Below, in pieces: positions 24,311-36,400 of a stretch of 64,000 nt of DNA. Under the pieces are notes generated by a model that saw nothing but the letters and a program-made list of their open reading frames with translations, had not been told where the DNA came from and made no database searches. Each line of letters begins with the position of its first letter. The stretch's first letter is position 1. The position numbers were made by a program, and so were the translations under genes. This DNA is from Pieris napi (Eukaryota > Arthropoda > Insecta > Lepidoptera > Pieridae), in NCBI RefSeq assembly GCF_905475465.1, contig NC_062246.1, forward strand, positions 11,992,001-12,056,000, written 5' to 3'.

Positions 24311-24884
24311 ATCATAGATTAAGGAAAATAACAGTTATAATGTATATATTTTGTATTCTGATATAAGGCTATAAATAAATAAATTAAAATTCGAAAATAT
24401 CTTCATTATTATTAGGGATTCTGAAAAGGTATTACACATTTCCATGAGTCGCTCTAATTAGCTAACTTAACAACATCTTATAGTGACCATATTAATATAC
24501 TAAAGTTATGTTTAAAAATTCAGCCTTCTGATTTTATCCACAATGAAGTTATAGGGGTTATAGTTATTATAGGGGTTTGAAAATGGCCTGAACTGTTTCG
24601 AGCACAGCCGTGCCCCTTTTTTGGTCGACTACTTCTTTCTTCCTATGTTTGCTATGGATTCTACACTATAGGTATTTAAGCCAAGTTTTAAATTCCAGAT
24701 CATTGCTACATGTGTCAAATTCATTAAATTTAGTCTAATGTCATTTCTGACGCCATCTTAGTCAGCGAATATGCCAATTTAAAAAAAACCATTCAAAACA
24801 TTGCTTTTTTAATAAGCAGGATTGAATTTACAAATCTTTGGTTTGCGTTCCGTTGACAATGTAATTCTTGAAACTCCTACTCAT

Positions 24885-25200
24885 AAAACTGAGTTCTATC
24901 ACTCCTTCGTGTGCAAAGCATCCTGCTTTGGAACTCCTTGCCTCTTGATATCAGACGAGCTCAGTCTTTAAATCGTTTTAAGAATCTTCTTTTTGAGTGT
25001 TTATCTACTGCCTCGTAATAAGCTACTTGTATTTATTAATTATGACTTAGTAGGTTTTAAATACTATTCATAGTATATTTTACATCTTAGTTTAGTTTTA
25101 ATTAGTATATTTCCAGTGTTACATGGAATTTTATGATTTTTTGTTAATTACTTATGCACTTCTTGTACTTTACCAATTAGATAATAAATATTTACCAATT
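24885..25200 (+). mobile_element. LINE ORF2 C-terminus (family 4)
   Basis: At 24929-25018 reads WNSLPLDIRRAQSLNRFKNL, then LFECLSTAS and TAA. WNSLPxxIR..SLxxFK is the usual LINE ORF2 ending; an AT-rich 3' UTR with AATAAA follows. Confidence 0.7.
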
Positions 25201-26059
25201 TGTGAATTTGTCCAGAGAGGCACGATCTTATTATAGTAATATATCTATAATTGTGTTAATTTAACAATCACGACCTCGTTGTAATGTATATAGGTGCCTG
25301 GTGTCATTTGGATTAGGATTATAAACAAAATACAAATCGTACCTTTCTTCAACGTCTCTCTATTGCTGAAAATTCTCAAAGACAACAAAATTACTACAAC
25401 TAAAAGATATTAAACTAGCATAGAGTAAAAAAATGGATTTTCGTCCCACTGCTACTTTTGTCGATACTATAGGATTGTTTATCGTTGTAACGTTTTTTTA
25501 AGGTTTTATTACTACGTTTATTACGTTGCAAAATACATTTTAAATAAAAATTTCACTCGAACGCGGCAATAAACACTTTCTATCAGTTTGTTGACCTCGA
25601 ATCGGTTATAACTGGCTACAACCGCCTCGATCCGGTTCAAGGCGGTTACGTCATTGTAACTTTCCGACGCCATCTTGAATATGCGCGAATAAATTGAGAC
25701 AAACATACAAAGAGTTGTTTGAATCGTTACGTTATGAAGCAAACTATATGTGATGGAAGTTTCTTAAAATTGGAATGAGCCTGTTTTAATGATATTTTGT
25801 ATTGACAAGACATGACCAGACTGATTTTTTTTTGTTCTTCATTTTTTGAGGAAGCCCATAGACATCACGCTACGAAATTAACACGAGTGACGTGGGGTAT
25901 AGCTAGTTATAAATAGAAATAATACTTTTCAGTATTTTACAAGTCATTTTAATTATTAAGCATTATAAGGTAAATCTTGGTCATTCTGTCAAATTTCATT
26001 TGATCGTTGACAGGTTACTGTTTACATGTCTCTCGTGATTTTAGGGTTTTATTAAAAAA

Positions 26060-26800
26060 CTAGCTACTTTTTACTAAAAAATTTTGCCGGGGGCAAACGT
26101 TGTTTTGCTATGTATATTATTTAGACATAGACATAACATTTATTACAAACAAAAACACACACACATAAACACACAAAATAACAATACTTAAAGAAAACAT
26201 AAAATAATCATCATACATCACAAACAATAAAAATTAGAAATTAAAATTAAGAAATTTTCTTTTGCCATTCGGTTCGCTTCTAGTGTGCAATGTGTGTTTA
26301 CTGTGGTTGTAATTGGCCCTGGCTCAGCATTATGCTGAGGAGCAAAAAGTTCCACAGCGCTGGTCATTCTGCCAGAGACCACAGCAGCTAGTTTGCGCCT
26401 CTAATAAAATAAAATAAATAATTATAATACCAAGTAGAAAAATAATAATAATATTAAAGATAAATATTAAAGAATTAATATTATTTCTAGGAAACATTTT
26501 TTTTAATTTAATAAAAATAACTTTCTACTAAAATAAAAATAGGGGATGAATGTAGAGGGGTGAAAATTAAGGGTTGTATGTATTTTTTAATGAATTATAA
26601 AAAAAATTAAAATTTCGTCCAAAAAATTAAAATGAAATGTTAGGGGTAAACCCTTATTACTTAGGGTTGAAAAATAGATCGTAGTCGATTCTCAGACCTA
26701 CTACTGAATATGCATATAAAATATGATAAAAATCGGTCAAGCCGTTTCGGAAGAATATGGTAACTAACATTGTGACACGAGAATTTTATAGATAAGATAC
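26060..26800 (+). mobile_element. Same dispersed repeat, interrupted by a nested element
   Basis: Start GGGGGCAAACGTTGTTTTGC at 26088, then the insert at 26123-26492, then GGAAACATTTTTTTTAATTT and the usual end AAAATCGGTCAAGCCGTTTC and TGTGACACGAGAATTTTATA. Confidence 0.8.
26123..26492 (+). mobile_element. Interspersed repeat with central palindrome, copy 2, nested
   Basis: Same signature (CTGGCTCAGCATTATGCTGA, CACAGCGCTGGTCATTCTGC). It interrupts an older repeat that covers 26060-26800; ATATTATTT lies on both sides and may be the target duplication. Confidence 0.8.
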
Positions 26801-27256
26801 TTAAATTTTTCAATTTAGGTTTTATGATTTCTAACTTAAATTATTATTATCATAACTAAGTCTAACGAGTAATGTTTTTTAATAAATTTCCTTACCAACA
26901 ATACAACGTGAATATTTTTTATTAATATGTATATTATACGGAACCCGATACGTTTTAACTGGACACACACATGGCGGTTTTTATTTGATAAGCTATGCGG
27001 AAATTATCTAGGTGTTTACAAACGGTCAGCTCAAAGAATTTTATGTATATAACATCATATGTTAGGCATTTCGTTAGTTCCTTGTCTAACGTCCGGGTTC
27101 CATAACTGCTAATCGCCAACAGAATTTACGGCTCGTAGGAATTACGATTAGTTTTGATGACAAATTGTTCCGCAAATTGCTCAAACAAACCATTTGAATC
27201 CACAGTATTTTTCGATTAAGAAACAATTAAAAACCAGTGCCAAAACAATGTGAAAA

Positions 27257-27428
27257 ATGTCGTTTTTAAAAAGTCTAAAAGAAAATAAGAGTGTGTTAAG
27301 TCTGTACTCTATGGTGTCATCTAGTGACCTGACACCAGGCAGCTTGGAGGTGTGGCAGGATCTTCCAGATTCCATTAAATATGATCCAGCACTTGCGCCG
27401 TTTAAGCAGCTATACGAACAAAGATATG
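27257..27428 (+). CDS. OCA2: P gene exon 1 (start codon)
   Basis: Begins MSFLKSLKENKSVLSL and ends at AGATATG before gtgagt, phase 1. It encodes the cytoplasmic N-terminus, including DLPDSIKYDPALAPFKQLYE, a stretch of the type found before the first membrane span in insect P proteins. An in-frame TGA at 27251 precedes the ATG, and the only nearby AG (27236-27237) would run into it, so this behaves as a first exon. Confidence 0.85.
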
Positions 27429-30400
27429 GTGAGTTGTGGTTTCATTCTACATACATAATAGGCATTTAGCCGTACCCAGAATCGTTAATTAAATTAATTT
27501 ATTAAACTAACATTAAATTTAATTGAAAACGATAAAGAAGAAGAAGAAATGTTATGGTTTTAAGTATTTTGAAAAAGAAACAAAAATTCTTCACAAAGCC
27601 AACAAGTTTCCCTACGAAAACCTGCTTTAGGGAAAAATTTAAACGTGTATTTCTTCGTCAGGTGAGCCATTATCTCCAGGGATAATCGATTCATCGCCTG
27701 AGGAAAACGGGAATGTTTTGATTAAAAAATCAGACACTGTCATAGCCGTTGAGAAAAACGAGAACAAAGAGAATAGGTAAGTTTTCCTGCTTAATTCATA
27801 GACAAAGACAACATTTATTACTAACCAAAACACACACACAAAATAACAATAATCAAAGAAAAAATAATATGAGAGATATCAAATAAAAATTCCCTTGACC
27901 CATTCGGTTCGTTTCAAGTGTGTGCTGTGGTTGTAATTGGCCCTGGCTCAGCATTATGCTGAGGAGCAGACTGTTCCACAGCGCTGGTCATTCTGCCAGA
28001 GTCCACAGCAGCTATTTTGCGCATCAGTCGCTAGAAAAGAAAGAAAAGGAATACATAGTAGAAAAAATTATAATAATATTAGTAAAAGTTAGCAGTGTCT
28101 TCAAATTCTGCAAATTAAGTCTTGTGTGTAGTAAATTAAATTAAATTAAAAGTTAAAAATAATTCTGTTACAAACTGCAAAGAACAGAATCATCTAACTT
28201 CGTTCGGATTTAATTGCATCTGGGTTTCATCGGACGTCAAAGCAGAATACAAGATCGACCTCGACGTCCGTCGTTCCACAACTGAGCGTTTATCGAGGTG
28301 GTGTTTGCCGCGCACCACCCCTATATGGAACCAGCTGCCCACTGAAGTATTTCCGAACCAATTCGACTTAGGGTCCTTCAAGAAAAGAGCGTTCCAATTC
28401 TTAAAAGGCCATCAACTCGCGATCTCTCTTGCATTGAGCCCATGGGCGGCGGTATCACTTAACATGTGCGCTTCCTGCCTGTTTGCCTCCTGTTACATAA
28501 TAAATAATATTAATTAATACAAAAAAATACTGATATTACATTGTTTTTTTCAGAAAATCCTCAAAAAAAGAGAAATTATCGTCACGCAAGAAACAGGTAA
28601 CTTTTTTAATCAATAAATTTTTCAATTTTCAATTTTAAGTTTATTGTTATTACCTGTGATTTAGAACACACAAAAACACGCAAAGCCTGTACGAGCCAAA
28701 GTTGTACATTTTGCTCACTTAGGCTTTCTTCGTTTTTTAAGCGTGGCGATTTCCTAGATCGTCGGACTTACGCCCCGAGAGTATAGCGTAGGCACTGTCT
28801 TCAACGGTTACATTGCATTCATACGTACATAGCAATTATCATTTCATTATATCGCTTATATTCTATTGTTGTATGCAAGTGAAAAAAAAAGCTCTATTAT
28901 TTAAATCACCCTGATGACCTAGGATCCGATGCCTAAAATTCTGATCCTAAATGCGATCCAAAATTTTCCTCAATATGTTTTTCATCACCATATTAGCGAG
29001 CGTCAAATAGGCATATAGACAGAAAGTCCATTACTGCACAGCCGGGAATCGAACCTCTAGGATGAGAGTCACATGCTGAAGCCACTAAGCAAACACTGCT
29101 AATCGTAAAACATAGACAATAATTAAATTATTATTACCCACAAGAATGTAAGTGCGTTCTCCTGTTTCACCATGCCTCGTGCTGATAGAGGACAAACCTT
29201 TGTTTTTAATTTATTTTATGATTATTTATTACTTAAGATGTCATGTGGAACATGGTGTAATGGCTGCAGCTCCTTACAAACTTTGGCGGAGAGTTTATTG
29301 CCAGTTCTTCTCTTCCGTTCTACTCACTTGATTTGAGAACTGGCAGTAAATGTAAAATTAGAAGCATTTAATGTATATTTTTGACGTTCATGTGTAGATT
29401 GTGTTACGTATATGAATAAATGATTTTTTACTTTTATTGTCTCTCGAACATTGAAGATAGTAAGTAACCTCGTTTAACTAATTAACATAACCTTATTTAT
29501 CATAAATACTATTTAACATAAAAACTTGTCAATCTCAAAATAACTTTATTCATATAGGTTAAGTACACTTATAAAAGTCAACGGAAAAGATGTTAAATTG
29601 ATTCTAAATTTACAATTACAACCAGTTCGCAAATCAAGGGAGTAGAGCGGGCGAGAAAAACTGGCAAGAAACTCTCCGCCACTCTTTAATCGCCAAGTTT
29701 TGAGTAATATAAATTGTTCTACTTATTTCAGATTGAAAAGTGGCTAAAATTCGCTAAGCTCACACTATTAGTAGCCGGCTGGGTCGTGCTCACAGTAGCG
29801 TTGCTACTTAACAGAGAGAAAACTGATGTTTTACTCCACACCGCAGTCAGTGGTGGTGAAGTGAAAGGTTTGTACTGAACGAAAGAATACTTAAATATAG
29901 TCGCGATGCAGATATTTGGTAGATAAGCCTGAGACTTCCATCATACCATAAACGTCTTCGAAGTATATTGGAACCAAAACTCCTTAAGATTCTTAAAAAC
30001 GTCGTCATCGCATTCTCGAGCCTTCTGACCTGTTACATGTTTATGGATGAAGCTGTATACAAAATACCATCCGTATCTGGCAGATGTTGTTCCAGGAAAC
30101 GGTCGGCTGGTGAGCAGGTAGCGGAATGGTCGGCCAGCTTGGAGTTTAGGCCTTAGTTTAGGCCTTATACCTTTAAGATATTATTTATATGTACTAGCTG
30201 TACCCTGCCACGCTTTGCAGTGGCACATTGTGATTGAATGGTTGAGAATATATATAAATTTAATCATAAGAATTATACAAAGTGTTATAGATAATAAAAG
30301 TATTTTTGAAATTCCATATCGGGTATGCCCATGAGATGCCCATTTTTGGGGTCCGTTAATTCAATTACCCAATATTTATTTCAGAATACGTACTAAACAC

Positions 30401-33400
30401 TTCAAGAGATGCCTTCAGTACGCTAATCACTTTAACGGGCCCTTTTGGAGGTCACAACACCTCAAAACAATTAACGATATGGTTGCGCAGGAGTTACGAA
30501 GATGGCGAGGCGCAGGTGAGGTTTTTTTATAAGGCCCAGGTACCGCAACCCATGAACACCCATTTTGTTAGCCGTTGCCGACCTTTGAGGTATGTGTATG
30601 TTTTTGTAGTTATACCTCTGTTGGCGCGTTAGGGAAAAATGATGAGAGTAAATTTTTTCTATAGTTTTGTTTTTTCTACAAACGTATTATAAGGCGAAAG
30701 ATAAAATTTTTGAAAAGATTTTTATCTTATTACGCCAAAGAAGTATAACTTCTAACGCGTGTACATAAGTACACACACATCTTTTTTTAAATATTGATCA
30801 TATTAAGTAGAAATTTTATGACATGGGCAAAAAACAAAAAACTTTAATATGCATTGCAAAAATATTAATCGCATAAATGACTCGCACGGGTTGACATTTT
30901 TTTTTTTAATTTTGTAAATATACTGATATGTTCTTTAATATTGCGGAACATTTTTTTGTTCTATCATCAATCGTTTTTGCAGCGCATGCGATGAAAGATA
31001 TTTTATAGGCATTTTTTACACCTTGGGTAACATTATTGTAATTTTAGTATGGATCCTTATTTTTTCTTGCAATTAAAATAGCCTATATAATCAGTGATAA
31101 TGTAGCATTCAAATGGTGAAAGAATTTTAATCGATTCAGTACTTTTTGTGCCAATTCGTTACAAACATACTTACATACAAATCTTTCCTCTTTATAATAT
31201 TAGTATAGATATTAGCAACACGTGCGATTTAATCATTTTAGTTTATGTTATCATCATGGAAACTAAGACTAAAAAGAGGTCTAGATTCGTTTAACTCTTA
31301 TTGTCACGATCTAACCATTAAATACTTAAATACAAAGTTAATAGTAACGCACGACTGGCTACGGAAAAAACAGATCATGTGACACCGTTTAGACAAACTA
31401 GGGTAATTAACTGTATATTATTCCAACTAAATTGTTTTATATATATATATATAACAAAATTAGCTGCTATTAACTTCAATGCGGTAATTACAATACACAC
31501 ACATAGATAAAAACAACACAACATTAAACAGTAATAGATAAAAATATTTACAAAAAGAATAATTACTTATTTCTTACAGTATAGGAACTGAAATAACGCG
31601 GACATTTTGTCACGTTACTCAACGGACAATTAAAAACGTCCGTTAATCTATGCAGTTCATTAATTTCCATACATTGCGTCATGTTTGCCCTTTTCGAGAG
31701 GTTAGTTTTCGCTGAGGGTCGCCGCCTAACGTAACCATCAGGCCATCCGTGGCCTAGGCACTGCCGGATTGTTTTATTTCCACGTAGGTAACAGCTTTAT
31801 CAGATGCATGGTAAGATCAAATTCTCTGTGCACTCTGAAATCGTTATAGCCTATATATAATAGCATAGAACACAGAATAAAGTTGGATACCTGGGCGGGC
31901 ACACAACGTACATTCTACAATACAGAGTACCTACGTAGTTCTGGAGGCATACAAGCTTTTATTTTGAGCTTAATTGACGACCTAGAATTGTTATTTTATT
32001 CCATGACATTAAAGGAGACTTTTGCTTGACGGCTCGACCGATTCTTATGAATTTTTTTATGCATATTCAGTAAGTTTGAGAATCGGCTTCTATCTATCAA
32101 ACCGTGATAAGGGGTGTCCAGTGTCCACCCCAAAAAAATATTTATATTTTTTAGTCAATTTATTTTTATTTTTTATGATACAGCAAACAAAAATACATAC
32201 AACCTTAATTTTCATCTACCCTCTATGATTAACCACTATTTTTTTTGTTAGTCAAGAATTTATAACTTGAACACAGGTTGTGTTCAAGTTATAATAATAT
32301 ATAGAGAAACATCACAGAAAAACCTAAAAAGTTTTCATTCCGAAAAACCGAACAGGCTCTGGGGTAGCATAGCAAAATGTTCCATGTTGGTATGTACTAA
32401 AAAGTTAGGCTAGGCATTAAGGAGAAACGAAGTTCGCGGGGGCAGCTAGTATTAATATATAATACTTGTCATACGTGTACTATGCCATAGGATGTTAAAC
32501 GGAAGTTTCTCATCTAAATATCAAACATGTGAAGTGGAGAATAACGATTGTTTATCATTAATTGTTGATCCGGTGCTGTTGCAGACATATGTTTCAGTAA
32601 ATATTTACACCTTTTTCAATGTTTATTCCTATGTTTCCCAATTGTCAAAGATGTTCACGTACTATGTTTAAGAAATTCTTGTTATCAGATGCCATATAAA
32701 AGCCTAAATTGAGAAGCCTCAGAAATCTGATATCGTTATGTTATTGGAAGGTCATCGTTTACTTACTTTGAGTAATATGTCATATGAGTAAACATAAGCA
32801 ATTTAATGTAGCAATCAAAGTAATGATTCAGAAAGAGTTTAGTTCACGTATGTTTTTGCTATCTATTCATTTGACATTTGATCGGCTAACATTACAAGGA
32901 GAACGGCATGTTTTAAAACCCAAAATCTACGATATATGTCGTGCACAGAAGGCTGATAATCTACTGATCTATCAACGTAGATATATCCTTATAATTAATC
33001 CAATTCAATTTATAATAAGTACTACTAAGTATTAGTATTATTACATTATTTTTCTTTTTTTGCGACTGAGGCGCAAACTAGCTGCTGTTGTCTCTGGTAG
33101 AATGACCAGCGCTGCGGAACAGTCTGCTCCTCAGCATTATGCTGAGCCAGGACCAATTACAACCACAGCACTTACGCTTACACACTTGAAACGAACCGAA
33201 AGGGAAAAGGGAAACCATATTTTTTTTGTTATCTCTCATTGTATTTTTTTTCTTTGGTTATTGTTATTAATAAAATATTATATTACTATTCAGCGCTAAA
33301 TCACCTGCATCATGAGCACACCCCACACACCCTCCCGTACATACCCTCACACACCATTGCACAACACAGATGAATTAGGTATTACTTCGTATTGTATTTA

Positions 33401-36400
33401 ATAATTAATATTAATTTTCTCCTTTCGTAAATGTTTGAACCTTTTCGTATATATTATATATTTTATCTTCGGTAATATATTTAGTATAATTGAGTATTTT
33501 TTGTTATCTATAATTTATTTTAGCTGTAGGATTATGAAAAAAATAAATACGTAAAATATCGTATTATTCGGATAAACAAACATAATGTATAGATATATGT
33601 ATCTTCTTACGTTACAAAGGTGGTGTCATTTAATTTTTTATTGTTTTTTTATGACCGCATTGTTATTTGTCCTTTGTACGAGTAATACCTACTGATTTTG
33701 ATTGATATCTTTTTATTACTGTCCTGCTTGAAGTTATAATATATATTATATAATAAAAACAATAACTAACCTTAAAATATAAAGACTTAAATATATCATT
33801 AAAAGGAGTCCCTTTAGGCAAGGTTCCGAAGATACTGGCAGCGTTCCCCCTTTGAATTCTTTGTCCTAGGTAGATGCCAGCTTATCGGTCTCTTGTGATG
33901 TCGACTAACCTTATAATAATTTAGTTATAATTACATAATTATAATGTAATATGTATTTAGTAAAAAAGATGCCTACGTGCCTACGGGACGGCCATGAAAG
34001 GCTGTTTAATAATTTGGTGCTGTGCCGGCCTTTGCGAGAGGAGTAGGCGCTTTCTCTAAATACTTCTAAATAACTTTTTAGTTTCCTTAAACGAATACAC
34101 CAATATCTTTGTTCTGCTGTCAAAATTTATTATCACCGCTCGGCTATTATTTACATATTAGATTAACAACCTAAAAACTAGTTTAAACTTAAGCTCCCTA
34201 TTGTAGTAGTTAAATTAAAACATCCTTCAGATACATAATAGTTACATTGTTAATTACTCATTGTTAGTTTGCTAATTCGTTTAACATTTAGTTATTTTAT
34301 GACACTTGTTGAGAATGCAATTACCGAGACTCAAGTATTTTAATGACAGCTTAAAAAAAACGTAGGACGTGTGCCTGACGTACAGAAAGTGCACATGATA
34401 ATTCTTAAGTTAAAATGTATCCGGCCTATCTAGCTATCTGTGGCCCGTCTAGCTATCTCTGGCCCGTCTAGCTATCTGTGCCCCGTCTAGCTATATTTGG
34501 CCCGTCTAGCTATCTGTGGCCCGTCTAGCTATCTGTGCCCCGTCTAGCTATCTCTGGCCCGTCTAGCTATCTCTGGCCCGTCTAGCTATCGGTGGCCCGT
34601 CTAGCTATCTGTGCCCCGTCTAGCTATCTCTGGCCCGTCTAGCTATCTCTGGCCCGTCTAGCTATCTCTGGCCCGTCTAGCTATCTGTGCCCCGTCTAGC
34701 TATCTTTGGCCCGTCTAGCTATCTGTGGCCCGTCTAGCTATCTCTGGCCCGTCTAGCTATCGGTGGCCCGTCTAGCTATCTCTGGCCCGTCTAGCTATCT
34801 GTGGCCCGTCTAGCTATCTCTGGCCCGTCAGGCTATCTGTGGCCCGTCTAGAACGTCACTCATACTTACATCTGACTTTGACATTGCTGAAGCCGAGATT
34901 GTGACATGAGTTACCCTTTGAAATACGGTTTTAAAACTCAAGTAAGTACCGAAGGGATTTCTTCCATAGATTTGACCCCATCACGCTCACGAACAAACGC
35001 ATAACTTTTTCTATTTCCTTGGGTCATTTTAGTATAATAAACTTAATTATTCCTTAAGTCAAAATAAATGTGTAAAATAGCTGTGTACGAAGCAACTGAA
35101 GTTTTGTTATCGATTTGACGTAGACTTTAAACAAAATTCATTATTTAATTATTGTGTTATTTTGTTCGTTACTTTTGTTTAGTCATAGTATGTAATCATA
35201 TCTTTGTTGTTGTGAAGGCTGGTGACTTCTACAGCCCTATAATAGGCACCAGATCATCTATACCTGTAGCATGTAAACCCGCAAACTAGCTGCTGTGGTC
35301 TCTGGCAGAATGACTCAGCATTATGCTGAGCCAGGGCCAATTACAACCACAGCACACACGCATTACACACTTGAAACGAACCGAATAGGAAAAGAGATTT
35401 TTTTTATTGTTTTTGATATCTCTCATTTTATTTTTTTCTTTGATTATTGTTATTTTGTGTGTTTATGTGTGTGTGTGTTTTTGTTTGGAATAAATGTTAT
35501 GTCTGTCTGTCAATATTATAAAGAGGCAAATAAACTTTATATAGAGGTCTTAGAAATACATGAAATCTACGGGCGTAAGGTACTATTTATGAAATGACAT
35601 GAACTTTCTAGACTGAAAAATAGGTCATTACAAAGCATCTAAGATCTTAAGAAAAGTTAGTTAAGAAACTTCTTAATCGGAAATTTTTACATTATTTTAC
35701 TAAAGTTACCTACACAATAAAGGCCGGCAACGCACTGACACCCTCTGGCATTGAGTGTCCATGGGCGGCGATATTATCAAACATCAGATAATGCCGGTTG
35801 CCCCTTGTCTTAAAAAAAACTTTTATTTTAGGAATCCTTAAAATGGAAAATCAACCTGCAACCAGATGACGTCATAGACTTTTCTCCAAGTGCCTCCGAA
35901 TCCAAAATACTCACTCTAGAAAATAGGGGGCATAATAGAAAAGAGAATAGCACAGAAGATGAAGATTTTCGAAATGGTATTTAGAATAACATTCTTTTAT
36001 TTATATATTTATATATACCTCATGTCATGTCACCCCCAACAGCTAATATTCACCGATTCACAGATTCATACATATAAATTTGACCCCAAATTATTTTTAA
36101 GGAACAGTTACGCTCAGTATGTCAACGAACAGCAATAAGACAGTGCCACTCACTCTCACGTATCAGCTAGATCCTCTGTCAGAGGAAGATGGAATTATAT
36201 ATGCGGCTCTTCTGTTGTTGACGCTTTACGTTTTAATTATTTTTGAGGTAAGAACTATGATGTTTCGATCCATATGTTTCGTATACGTAATAATTAATTT
36301 AAGTCCAACCTAATTTAATAAAAATGATATTTAACATAAGAAAGTGTCTCTGTTCTTGTGTCTATTTTTTCATTTACCACTGTTTAGCACTTAATACTAA

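Larger units (their letters stand above)
25210..27250. other. Region upstream of P exon 1
   Basis: 25441-25740 is slightly richer in CpG with complementary words (ACCGCCTCGATCC, CAAGGCGGTT). 26060-26800 is nested repeats. 26940-27256 directly precedes the P start codon and should hold its 5' UTR and promoter; I see no TATA box or clear initiator. Confidence 0.4.

Noticed and set aside
30516..30589. Longer exon 5 using the donor at 30590
   Set aside because: The frame is open, but the phase would then bring exon 6 into an immediate stop, while the 30515 donor (CAG/gtgagg) is strong and in phase. An unseen exon between them could still rescue the longer form.
32784..33035. 83-codon open frame in P intron 5
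   Set aside because: No recognised motif, not flanked by usable splice sites in phase, and adjacent to a repeat.
34432..34852. CRISPR-like array
   Set aside because: Units abut directly with no spacers; it is a minisatellite in an animal intron.
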